From NCBI RefSeq assembly GCF_000963885.1, contig NZ_BALE01000004.1:62001-126000 (forward strand): 64,000 nucleotides of DNA. The letters are read 5' to 3'. The notes beneath the pieces are model-generated. The model made no database searches, was not told the DNA's origin, and saw only the letters and a list, made by a program, of their open reading frames with translations. The translations under genes and the position numbers were made by a program. Source of the DNA: Tanticharoenia sakaeratensis NBRC 103193 (GTDB lineage Bacteria > Pseudomonadota > Alphaproteobacteria > Acetobacterales > Acetobacteraceae). This document shows, one piece after another, positions 36,239 to 43,786 of the stretch. Numbering within the stretch: the stretch's first letter is position 1; each line of letters begins with the position of its first letter.

Positions 36239-36562
36239 ATGAAGAATCTGGCCGGATTGATGAAACAGGCCTCGCAGATGCAGTCGCGCATGGAGGAGGT
36301 CCAGGCCAACCTCGCCGCATTGTCGGTCGAGGGATCGGCAGGGGCCGGCCTGGTCAGCGTGACGCTGGGCGGCAAGAACGACCTGCGTGCCGTGAAGATC
36401 GACCCCAAGCTGCTCGATCCGAACGAGGTCGAGATGCTGCAGGATCTGCTGATCGCGGCGTTCGCCGATGCGCGTGAGAAGGTCGATGCGGCTGCGGCCG
36501 AAGAAATGCGCAAGGCAACCGGCGGGCTCGACCTTCCGGCGGGTCTGAAGCTGCCGTTCTGA
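36239..36562 (+). CDS. ybaB: nucleoid-associated protein YbaB/EbfC
   Basis: Small dimeric DNA-binding protein. 107 residues with [40 protein letters not shown] and a C-terminal [12 protein letters not shown], all family-typical. Sits between dnaX and recR as in most bacteria, 29 bases after dnaX and 4 before recR. Confidence 0.96.
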   Translation: MKNLAGLMKQASQMQSRMEEVQANLAALSVEGSAGAGLVSVTLGGKNDLRAVKIDPKLLDPNEVEMLQDLLIAAFADAREKVDAAAAEEMRKATGGLDLPAGLKLPF

Positions 36563-36566
36563 TTTC

Positions 36567-37169
36567 ATGGTGGCGCTGGGTGGAAGCGATATCGAGCGGC
36601 TGATCGCGATGTTGTCGCGTCTGCCGGGGCTCGGGCCGCGTTCGGCGCGGCGCGCGGCGCTGTACCTGCTGCGCGAACCGCAGACCCGTCTGGCGCCGCT
36701 GTCACGCGCCATGGATTCCGCCGCCCGTTCGGTCCGGACCTGCTCGACCTGCGGCACGCTCGATACCACCGATCCCTGCACGATCTGTGCCGATCCAGAA
36801 CGGGACCGGGGGCTGGTGTGTGTTGTCGAGACGGTCGGCGACCTCTGGGCGCTGGAGCGCGCGGGTATTCATCGCGGCGTCTATCAGGTGCTCGGCGGTA
36901 CGCTGTCGGCCCTGGCCGGCATGGGACCTGATGATCTTAACACGGCACCGCTGTTCGCCCGGATCAAGGCAGGCGGCGTGCGGGAGGTCATCCTCGCTCT
37001 CGCAGCGACGGTCGAGGGTGCCACGACGGCGCACTGGCTGCAGGAGCGGCTGGCGCCGACCGGCGTCGCCGTATCCCGCGTCGGACACGGCGTGCCGATG
37101 GGCGGCGCGCTCGATGTGCTGGATGACGGCACGCTGGCAGCGGCGCTGACCGCGCGACGGCCGGCATGA
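36567..37169 (+). CDS. recR: recombination mediator protein RecR
   Basis: Works with RecF/RecO to load RecA at gaps. 200 residues: HhH region LPGLGPRSARRAALYLL, zinc finger CSTCGTLDTTDPCTIC with all four Cys, and a Toprim domain beginning VCVVETVGDLWALE, with GGTLSAL and the C-terminal VSRVGHGVPMGGALDVLD. The ATG of the next gene overlaps its stop by 4 bases. Confidence 0.97.
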   Translation: MVALGGSDIERLIAMLSRLPGLGPRSARRAALYLLREPQTRLAPLSRAMDSAARSVRTCSTCGTLDTTDPCTICADPERDRGLVCVVETVGDLWALERAGIHRGVYQVLGGTLSALAGMGPDDLNTAPLFARIKAGGVREVILALAATVEGATTAHWLQERLAPTGVAVSRVGHGVPMGGALDVLDDGTLAAALTARRPA

Positions 37170-37912
37170 TCGATCCGGCCATTCCGCGCGTGGCCCTGGT
37201 GACCGGCGGTGCGAGGCGGATTGGTCGTGCGCTGGTCCTGGCTCTTGCGGATGCCGGTTTCTCCGTAGCGATCCACTGCCGGGACTCGCGGGATGAGGCG
37301 AATGCGCTGCTCGCCGCAATCCATGGTCGGGGCTTCGTCGTGACGGGTGACCTCGCCCATGAAGACGTGGTGCTGCGTATCCATGCCGAGGCCGTCTCGG
37401 CGCTTGGCCCGATCGGTGTGCTGGTCAACAACGCCGCCGTTTTCGAACGTGACGAATGGGACGATGCGACCCGGGAGAGCTGGGACCGGCATCTGGAGAC
37501 GAATCTCCGCGCACCGTTCGTCCTGTCTCAGGTCATGGCGAAGGGGCTGCCGGACGGTGCGCGCGGCATGATCCTGAACCTTCTCGATCAGCGCGTCTGG
37601 CGGCCGACGCCGCACTTCGTCAGCTACACGGTCGCGAAATCGGCGCTGTGGACACTGACCCAGACGCTGGCGCTGGCGCTGGCGCCGCGCATCCGGGTGA
37701 ATGCCATCGGCCCCGGACCGGTAGTGCCGAGCCCGGGCCAGAGCGACGAACAGTTCGCGCGCATGGCGCAGCGCACACCGCTGTGTGCAGCGACCGCACC
37801 GGAGGATATCGGCCGCGCCGCCATCGCCCTGTTGTCGCTGCCGACCGTCACGGGGCAGATGCTCGCACTGGATGGCGGCCAGCATCTCAACTGGTCGCCG
37901 AGTCGCCCATGA
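37166..37912 (+). CDS. SDR-family oxidoreductase, pteridine-reductase-like
   Basis: 248 residues. The cofactor motif TGGARRIG with two Arg suggests NADPH and resembles FolM/PTR1-type dihydropteridine reductases rather than the usual TGxxxGIG. NNAAVFER, the YTVAK catalytic Tyr/Lys pair and GPGPVVPSPGQS follow the SDR plan; the Ser normally before Tyr is replaced by a LNLLDQRVW segment, as in PTR1-like enzymes. ATGA overlaps with recR upstream and the GNAT gene downstream imply an operon. Confidence 0.85.
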   Translation: MIDPAIPRVALVTGGARRIGRALVLALADAGFSVAIHCRDSRDEANALLAAIHGRGFVVTGDLAHEDVVLRIHAEAVSALGPIGVLVNNAAVFERDEWDDATRESWDRHLETNLRAPFVLSQVMAKGLPDGARGMILNLLDQRVWRPTPHFVSYTVAKSALWTLTQTLALALAPRIRVNAIGPGPVVPSPGQSDEQFARMAQRTPLCAATAPEDIGRAAIALLSLPTVTGQMLALDGGQHLNWSPSRP

Positions 37913-38385
37913 ATAGTGACGTCGTGCTGCGGCGTGCGAAGGCCGCCGATACCGATGCGCTGGCCGAGATCTGGCATGTCTCGCTGTGTTCGATGACAGG
38001 GGTGTCCGAAAGCCTGATCCTGTCCCGGGCACGTTGCCTTGAACGTCTGCTGACGGAAGGGCCGGGGTGGCAGATCGTCGTCGCCGACGCGGGCGACGGG
38101 ATTGCCGCATTCGTGGCATGGATTGCCGCCGACGGGCAGGGCGAAGGCTGGCTGCGGGAGCTGTTCGTTCATCCGGCAGCGCAAGGACGCCGTTTCGGAA
38201 GCCGGCTGCTTGGCGCGGCAAGGGCGGAAATGCCTATGGGATTCTGGCTGCGCACGCCTGCGGACAATGTCGGCGGCCGCCGCTTCTATGAGCGCGAGGG
38301 ACTGAGGTTCGATGGCCTGCGGCAGGATGACGGCCTGCCTTTCACATCCGCGATCTATCGCTGGGCCGGCACTCTGTCGTCATAG
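37909..38385 (+). CDS. GNAT-family N-acetyltransferase
   Basis: 158 residues with the GNAT core: VVLRRAKAADTDALAEIWH at the N-terminus, GEGWLRELFVHPAAQGRRFGSRLL carrying the acetyl-CoA loop (Q/RxxGxG-like, here QGRRFGS), and NVGGRRFYEREGLRF near the end. Substrate unknown. Last gene of dnaX-ybaB-recR-SDR-GNAT; its 3' end overlaps the convergent gene by 31 bases. Confidence 0.88.
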   Translation: MNSDVVLRRAKAADTDALAEIWHVSLCSMTGVSESLILSRARCLERLLTEGPGWQIVVADAGDGIAAFVAWIAADGQGEGWLRELFVHPAAQGRRFGSRLLGAARAEMPMGFWLRTPADNVGGRRFYEREGLRFDGLRQDDGLPFTSAIYRWAGTLSS

Positions 38386-38954
38386 CGCTCGACCACAAGC
38401 GCGATCGGGGCGTCGTCTGACGCGCGATGCAGGACGGCCGTGTTCTGGAGTGTCATGCCACCGCTGGCGCGTGGATCGAGGCTGACGCTCGCGATACGTG
38501 TCCGTGTGAAGTGCGTGGCGGCGACGGCCCGACCGAAGGGCGTTTCCGTTCGCTCCAGTGTCTCGTTCATCATCGGGGTCAGGCGCTCGGGCGCATACCA
38601 GTTCCACGCCTCCGACAGCACCATCGTCCCGCAATGCAACCGGACATGGCGCAGGACGACCGGATCGGCCGCCGGGAGATCCAGCAGACGATGGACGTCG
38701 AGCGCCGGCGGACCTCCTGCGTCACGGAGCTGTTCCGCCGTGATCCTGATCCGGGCAGAGGAGATCCGGTCGCAGCGTGCCTGAAGCACGGCGGTGGCGC
38801 TCGGCGACTTCAGGAGCGCCTGAGCCAGATCGCCCGCGCGCGCGGCAGCCGGAAGCAGCGCGCCGACAAGGCACGCAACCGGCAGCATGCGGACCCGCAG
38901 GACCGCACGCTGCCGGAGGGCGACGGGATCAGTTCTCGTCGTTGTCGCGGTCAC
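38355..38954 (-). CDS. exported chorismate-lyase-like protein
   Basis: 199 residues from a GTG that overlaps the upstream gene by 26 bases; an ATG at 38888 would give a shorter form. A hydrophobic segment (MLPVACLVGALLPAAARA) reads as a signal peptide. The mature part contains LRHVRLHCGTMVLSEAWNWYAPERLTPMMNE and ETPFGRAVAATHF, then LQNTAVLHR and VVERYDDR: this is the chorismate pyruvate-lyase (UbiC) layout. UbiC itself is cytoplasmic, so a periplasmic version suggests a different substrate. Function unproven. Confidence 0.65.
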   Translation of the reverse strand: MTATTTRTDPVALRQRAVLRVRMLPVACLVGALLPAAARAGDLAQALLKSPSATAVLQARCDRISSARIRITAEQLRDAGGPPALDVHRLLDLPAADPVVLRHVRLHCGTMVLSEAWNWYAPERLTPMMNETLERTETPFGRAVAATHFTRTRIASVSLDPRASGGMTLQNTAVLHRASDDAPIALVVERYDDRVPAQR

Positions 38955-39246
38955 TTTCGACTTCGATGTCGTTGCTCAGATCATCATCGTCGTCGTCGAG
39001 ATCGGAGGTATCCTCCATCACGTCGTCGCCGGTTTCCTCATCGCCCGCCAGATCTGCATCATCGGTGTTCTCCGCGTCGGGCTTGGGCTTCTCCGGCACC
39101 GGTTCGGCGACGCGGCGCAGACGCGGCGTCTCGGAGGGCTGCTCGGCGCCGCATTTCGGGCAGATCGCAGGCGTGCGGCCCAGATCGTAGAAGCGGGCGT
39201 TGCAGGATACGCAGGTGCGCTTGAGGCCGAGTTCCGGTTTAGCCAT
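38929..39246 (-). CDS. TIGR02300 (FYDLN acid) family protein
   Basis: 105 residues. The N-terminal zinc-knuckle-like part has CVSCNARFYDLGRTPAICPKCG with two CxxC pairs and the FYDL motif that names the family. The C-terminal half is strongly acidic, ending in a run of Asp/Glu. Restricted to alphaproteobacteria as far as I know and commonly placed next to aroA, as here. Function unknown. Confidence 0.93.
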   Translation of the reverse strand: MAKPELGLKRTCVSCNARFYDLGRTPAICPKCGAEQPSETPRLRRVAEPVPEKPKPDAENTDDADLAGDEETGDDVMEDTSDLDDDDDDLSNDIEVESDRDNDEN

Positions 39247-39428
39247 CGGGGACCCTGTCTTGAAAATGTGTTTAAGGACGAGTGGGGCCGCGCGCACGCG
39301 CCGATCCATCAAGGGACGCGCCCATGCCACCTTGTCCACGTATTGTCAAACCCGAAGCCGTTTTTCGAGGTGCATCGGGTACGCAACAGATTGACAGCGC
39401 GCGTGCGCCATCGGACATCACAATCGCC

Positions 39429-40775
39429 ATGTCCCGAACCGAACAGATCAAACCCGCCCCGCTCGATGTCCATGCGAGCCCCCGTCCGCTGTCCGGCGAT
39501 ATCGCCGTGCCAGGGGACAAGTCCATCAGCCATCGCGCGCTTATGTTCGCGGGCCTGGCGCAGGGGACGACGCGTATCGTGGGCCTGCTTGAAGGCGAGG
39601 ACGTGCTGCGAACGGCCGATGCGATGCGCGCGCTGGGCGCGGACATCCGCCGCGAAGGCCGCGACTGGGTCGTCGACGGTCGCGGGATCGGCTCGCTGGA
39701 CGAGCCTGCGGACGTGCTGGACATGGGCAATTCAGGCACGGCCGCACGGCTGCTGTGCGGTATTCTTGCCAGCCACGACATGACGGCCGTGATGACCGGC
39801 GATGGCTCGCTGCGCAAACGCCCGATGCGGCGCGTGACCGGCCCGCTGGCGGAATGCGGGGCGACATTCCTGACCCGTTCCGGCGATCGTCTGCCGCTGG
39901 CCGTTCGGGGCGCTGCACAGGCACGTCCCATCTCCTATCGCCTGCCGGTGGCTTCCGCCCAGGTGAAGTCAGCGCTGCTGCTGGCCGGTCTGAATGCATC
40001 CGGCCTGACGCGGATCGAGGAACCGGTCGCCACCCGCGATCACACCGAGAACATGCTGCGCCATTTCGGCGTGCCGGTGGACGTTACGCCGCTCGAAGGC
40101 GGCGGATGCGCGATTTCGGTCCAGGGCCCTGCGCGCCTTGCCGCAAGGGACGTGATCGTGCCCGGCGATCCGTCCTCGGCCGCTTTTCCGATCGCGGCGG
40201 CCCTTCTGGTGCCGGGATCGTCGATCCTGCTGCGGGGTGTCGGCCTCAATCCGTTGCGCACCGGCCTGCTCCAGACCCTGCGGGAAATGGGTGCCGATCT
40301 CCGCCTCGAGAACGAGCGTGTCGAAGGTGGCGAGCCGGTTGGCGATCTGCGTGTCACGGCCGGTACACTCACGGCGGTCGACGTGCCGCCGGAGCGCGCG
40401 CCGTCGATGATCGATGAATATCCTGTCCTGGCGGTCGTCTGTGCGGCGGCAAACGGTCGTTCGCGTCTGCGCGGCCTCGCCGAGCTTCGGGTCAAGGAGA
40501 GCGACCGCCTGAGCGCCACGGCGGCCCTTCTCGAGGCGAACGGCGTGTCGGTAACGATCGAGGGTGACGATCTCCTGGTCAGCGGCTGCGGCGGTCCGCC
40601 GCCGGGGGGCGGTTCCGTGGCGACCCATATGGATCACCGGCTGGCGATGAGTGCGGTCGTGATGGGGCTGGCGGCGCGTCAGCCGGTCCATGTGGATGAT
40701 CTGGGTTTCGTCGATACGAGCTTCCCTGGGTTCGTTCGGCTCATGAACGGCCTGGGCGCGGGGATCGGGGCGTGA
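39429..40775 (+). CDS. aroA: 3-phosphoshikimate 1-carboxyvinyltransferase (EPSP synthase)
   Basis: Transfers enolpyruvate from PEP to shikimate-3-phosphate, the sixth shikimate step. 448 residues from ATG 39429. Conserved: PGDKSISHRALM, LLEGEDVLRTADAMRALGA, MGNSGTAARLL, KRPMRRVTGPL, SAQVKSALLLAGL, TRDHTENML, ELRVKESDRLSA and THMDHRLAMS. The RDHTE motif and overall sequence place it with the class II (CP4-like) enzymes, though the PEP-site segment reads NSGTAAR with Gly. Its stop overlaps the cmk GTG. Confidence 0.97.
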   Translation: MSRTEQIKPAPLDVHASPRPLSGDIAVPGDKSISHRALMFAGLAQGTTRIVGLLEGEDVLRTADAMRALGADIRREGRDWVVDGRGIGSLDEPADVLDMGNSGTAARLLCGILASHDMTAVMTGDGSLRKRPMRRVTGPLAECGATFLTRSGDRLPLAVRGAAQARPISYRLPVASAQVKSALLLAGLNASGLTRIEEPVATRDHTENMLRHFGVPVDVTPLEGGGCAISVQGPARLAARDVIVPGDPSSAAFPIAAALLVPGSSILLRGVGLNPLRTGLLQTLREMGADLRLENERVEGGEPVGDLRVTAGTLTAVDVPPERAPSMIDEYPVLAVVCAAANGRSRLRGLAELRVKESDRLSATAALLEANGVSVTIEGDDLLVSGCGGPPPGGGSVATHMDHRLAMSAVVMGLAARQPVHVDDLGFVDTSFPGFVRLMNGLGAGIGA

Positions 40776-41443
40776 GCCCCGCAAAACGTCCCGGCGTTCT
40801 GATTGTGGCTGTCGACGGCCCCGCGGCCGCGGGGAAGGGGACGCTGGCGAAGAACCTCGCGTCCAGCCTTGGCCTGCCGCACCTCGATACCGGCCTGCTC
40901 TATCGCGCGACCGCGCGCCGGATGCTGGACGCGGGGCTCTCGCCGGAGCAGGACGATGGTGCCGCCGAGGCTGCCGCGCTGCGTCCGGAGGATCTGGCCC
41001 GACCTGATCTGCGCGTGCCGGAGATTGATCGCGGTGCCAGTGCCGTGGCCCGTCAGCCGGGTGTTCGCGCCGCACTTCTGGAGCGCCAGCGCGCATTCGC
41101 ACAGGCCGCCGGCGGCGTGCTCGACGGGCGCGATATCGGGACCGTCGTGTTCCCCGATGCCACCGTCAAGCTGTTCGTCACGGCGTCTCCCCGCACGCGC
41201 GCAGAGCGCCGGCTGCGCCAGTTGCACGGCGATGCGGCCGGGGCTGACGAGGCGCTGCTCGAGCAGACGGCCCAGGAACTGGCCGCGCGCGACGCGCAGG
41301 ATGCGGCGCGCGCCGTCTCGCCGCTGCGCAAGGCCGACGATGCCGTCGTGCTGGAAACCGACCGGCTGGATGCGGACGCCGTACTGGCGCGCGCACTCGA
41401 AATCGTCCGGGAGCGCGAAGGCGCCCTTCCGTCAGCCACGTGA
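40772..41443 (+). CDS. cmk: cytidylate kinase
   Basis: Phosphorylates CMP/dCMP. 223 residues from a GTG overlapping the aroA stop (GTGA). P-loop region VDGPAAAGKGTLAKNLA, HLDTGLLYRA, DGRDIGTVVFPDATVKLFVTAS and RDAQDAARAVSPLRKADDA match the family. Position aroA-cmk-rpsA is standard. Confidence 0.96.
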   Translation: MSPAKRPGVLIVAVDGPAAAGKGTLAKNLASSLGLPHLDTGLLYRATARRMLDAGLSPEQDDGAAEAAALRPEDLARPDLRVPEIDRGASAVARQPGVRAALLERQRAFAQAAGGVLDGRDIGTVVFPDATVKLFVTASPRTRAERRLRQLHGDAAGADEALLEQTAQELAARDAQDAARAVSPLRKADDAVVLETDRLDADAVLARALEIVREREGALPSAT

Positions 41444-41765
41444 CAGCCATCTGATCGCAGTGCCTGGCGTCGTGCTGCCCTGGCTCGGTTCAGGATGGCC
41501 GGACCGGCCACGGAGCACGGTTTTAGTTGACTTTCGCGACGTCCGGGTGTCTGTGCCAGCCAGCGTCGCGCGTGACCCTGTGTCAGGGCCCAGCGAACGT
41601 CATTTTCCGAACCGGCCGGACACGCCCAAGCCCTGCTTGGCCTGACGTATCCGGCAAGTCGTGACGGTCTTGCTCTGCATCGGGGATGTCTCCGAAGACC
41701 CTGTCGCGCATGAATGACCGGGTCGCGCCCAATCGCGTTCCGGACACAGGATCAATAGGTCACTC
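41444..41765 (+). promoter_or_regulatory. cmk-rpsA intergenic region (rpsA leader)
   Basis: 322 bases without a gene. Contains a GGCCGGACCGGCC dyad (41497-41509) and a TTGACT hexamer at about 41527 that could be the -35 of an rpsA promoter, with no good -10. A purine-rich AGGATCAATAGG precedes the rpsA ATG. A long leader is common for rpsA. Confidence 0.35.
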
Positions 41766-43481
41766 ATGGCTTCTGCCACCACTCACCCCGCTCCGGCCGC
41801 GCATGGCATGGAAGATTTCGCAGCCCTCCTCGACGAGACGCTGGGCCGCGACACGGGCTTCGACGGTTCGGTTGTCACCGGTCGCGTCGTTCGCCTGACT
41901 GATGAATTCGCCATCGTCGACGTCGGCCTGAAGAGCGAAGGGCGCGTCGCGCTCAAGGAATTCGGCCCGCCGGGCGTAGCACCGGACGTGAAGCCGGGCG
42001 ACGTGATCGAGCTTTATGTCGAGCGTTACGAAGACCGTGACGGCTCCATCGTGCTGTCGCGCGAGAAGGCCCGCCGTGAAGAGGCGTGGACCTCACTCGA
42101 GCGAGCGTTCGAGAACAACCAGCGCGTCAACGGCACGATCTATGGTCGCGTCAAGGGCGGCTTCACGGTCGACCTCGGCGGCGCCATGGCCTTCCTTCCG
42201 GGCAGCCAGGTCGATATCCGCCCCGTGCGCGACATCGGGCCCCTGATGGGCCAGCCGCAGCCGTTCCAGATCCTGAAGATGGACCGCGCGCGCGGCAACA
42301 TCGTCGTCTCGCGCCGTGCGGTGCTCGAGGAGACGCGTGCCGAGCAGCGTTCGGAGCTGATCCAGGGCCTGAAGGAAGGCATGATCCTCGACGGCGTGGT
42401 CAAGAACATCACCGACTATGGTGCGTTCGTGGACCTCGGCGGCGTCGATGGCCTCCTGCATGTCACCGACATCGCCTGGAAGCGCATCAACCACCCGTCG
42501 GAAGCCCTGCAGATCGGCCAGCCGGTCCGCGTGCAGGTCATCCGCTTCAACGCCGACACGCAGCGTATCTCGCTGGGCATGAAGCAGCTCGAGGCGGATC
42601 CGTGGGAGAACGTCGCGATCAAGTACCCGTCGGGTGCGCGTTTCAGCGGTCGCGTCACGAACATCACCGACTACGGCGCGTTCGTCGAGCTGGAGCCGGG
42701 CGTCGAGGGGCTGGTGCACGTCTCCGAGATGTCCTGGACCAAGAAGAACGTCCATCCGGGCAAGATCGTCGCGACCAGCCAGGAAGTGGACGTCATGGTG
42801 CTGGACGTGGACAGCGCCAAGCGCCGCATCTCGCTCGGCCTCAAGCAGGTCCAGCGCAACCCCTGGGAGCAGTTCCAGGAGGATCACAAGGTCGGTTCGA
42901 CGATCGAGGGCGAAATCCGCAACATCACCGAGTTCGGTCTGTTCGTGGGTCTCTCGGCCGACATCGACGGCATGGTCCACATGTCCGATCTGTCCTGGGA
43001 CGAGCCGGGCGAAGTCGCCATGGCGAAGTACGAGAAGGGCCAGGTCGTTCAGGCTAAGGTGCTCGACATCGACGCCGAGAAGGAGCGCATCTCGCTCGGT
43101 ATCAAGCAGCTTCAGGAAGATCCAGCAGCCGACACGCTATCCAAGGTCCAGAAGGGCGCTGTCGTCACCTGCATCGTGACTGCGGTTCAGAGCAACGGCA
43201 TCGAGGTCAAGGTCGACGACGTGCTGACGGGTTTCATCCGTCGCGCCGAGCTGGCCCGCGACAAGGCCGAGCAGCGTCCGGAGCGTTTCGCAGTCGGCGA
43301 GCGCGTCGATGCGAAGATCGTTTCGGTCGACCGTGCGTCGCGCAAGCTGGCCCTCACCATCCGTGGTCGCGAGATGGAAGAGGACAAGCAGGCCATCAAC
43401 GAGTATGGCTCGTCCGACAGCGGTGCGTCGCTGGGTGACATTCTCGGGGCCGCGATCCGTCGTCGCAATTCCGAGGGCTGA
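41766..43481 (+). CDS. rpsA: 30S ribosomal protein S1
   Basis: Binds mRNA and unfolds structured leaders during initiation. 571 residues, the full six-domain form. Successive S1 (OB) domains are visible: FDGSVVTGRVVRLTDEFAIVDVG, VNGTIYGRVKGGFTVDLGG, ILDGVVKNITDYGAFVDLGG, RFSGRVTNITDYGAFVELEP, TIEGEIRNITEFGLFVGL and VVTCIVTAVQSNGIEVKV. Codon use is strongly biased, as expected for high expression. A strong terminator follows. Confidence 0.98.
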   Translation: MASATTHPAPAAHGMEDFAALLDETLGRDTGFDGSVVTGRVVRLTDEFAIVDVGLKSEGRVALKEFGPPGVAPDVKPGDVIELYVERYEDRDGSIVLSREKARREEAWTSLERAFENNQRVNGTIYGRVKGGFTVDLGGAMAFLPGSQVDIRPVRDIGPLMGQPQPFQILKMDRARGNIVVSRRAVLEETRAEQRSELIQGLKEGMILDGVVKNITDYGAFVDLGGVDGLLHVTDIAWKRINHPSEALQIGQPVRVQVIRFNADTQRISLGMKQLEADPWENVAIKYPSGARFSGRVTNITDYGAFVELEPGVEGLVHVSEMSWTKKNVHPGKIVATSQEVDVMVLDVDSAKRRISLGLKQVQRNPWEQFQEDHKVGSTIEGEIRNITEFGLFVGLSADIDGMVHMSDLSWDEPGEVAMAKYEKGQVVQAKVLDIDAEKERISLGIKQLQEDPAADTLSKVQKGAVVTCIVTAVQSNGIEVKVDDVLTGFIRRAELARDKAEQRPERFAVGERVDAKIVSVDRASRKLALTIRGREMEEDKQAINEYGSSDSGASLGDILGAAIRRRNSEG

Positions 43482-43563
43482 TCCGCGACAGCATTCCGGC
43501 AGGATGTCGCCGTCGGGACGAATAACGTCCCCTATGACGGCGGCATCTCCCGGTCCGCATGAA

Positions 43564-43588
43564 AAGGTCGCTTCGGCGGCCTTTTTTT
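43564..43588 (+). terminator. rpsA terminator
   Basis: AAGGTCGC (43564-43571), TTCG tetraloop, GCGGCCTT (43576-43583, one G-T pair) and then a T-run. Classic rho-independent terminator 82 bases after the rpsA stop. Confidence 0.92.
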
Positions 43589-43618
43589 ATGTCCGACGTT
43601 CAACGAATGCTTAACGGT

Positions 43619-43633
43619 TTGATCGTGCGTTAA
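43619..43633. promoter_or_regulatory. near-consensus CtrA-type site upstream of the glycosyltransferase cluster
   Basis: TTGA-N7-TTAA, one mismatch from CtrA consensus. A second inverted pair TTAACG-N11-CGTTAA (43611-43633) overlaps it. It lies about 150 bases upstream of the first glycosyltransferase gene and directly downstream of the rpsA terminator. Inferred site. Confidence 0.35.
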
Positions 43634-43786
43634 AGCGCTTTGGACATCTTTGACGGAAAGGGCCGTTGGGATAAGGATAGCATGAGGAGCAGGCTGCGCC
43701 CGGCAGGGCCAGTTTTGCGCAGTAAGTCGGCGGACTGCTGTTCCGGCGTTGCAGAAGGGGTAGGCGCCCAGGCGTCTGGAGGCTCA

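Noticed and set aside
39380-39428. TTGACA hexamer before aroA as a promoter
   Set aside because: No acceptable -10 at 16-18 bases and the start would fall on the ATG.
42416-42980. Near-repeats within rpsA as possible DNA repeats
   Set aside because: They are the conserved S1 domains, not mobile or CRISPR repeats.
42086-43057. Long plus-strand frame inside rpsA
   Set aside because: Arg-rich off-frame reading of a repeated S1-domain gene.
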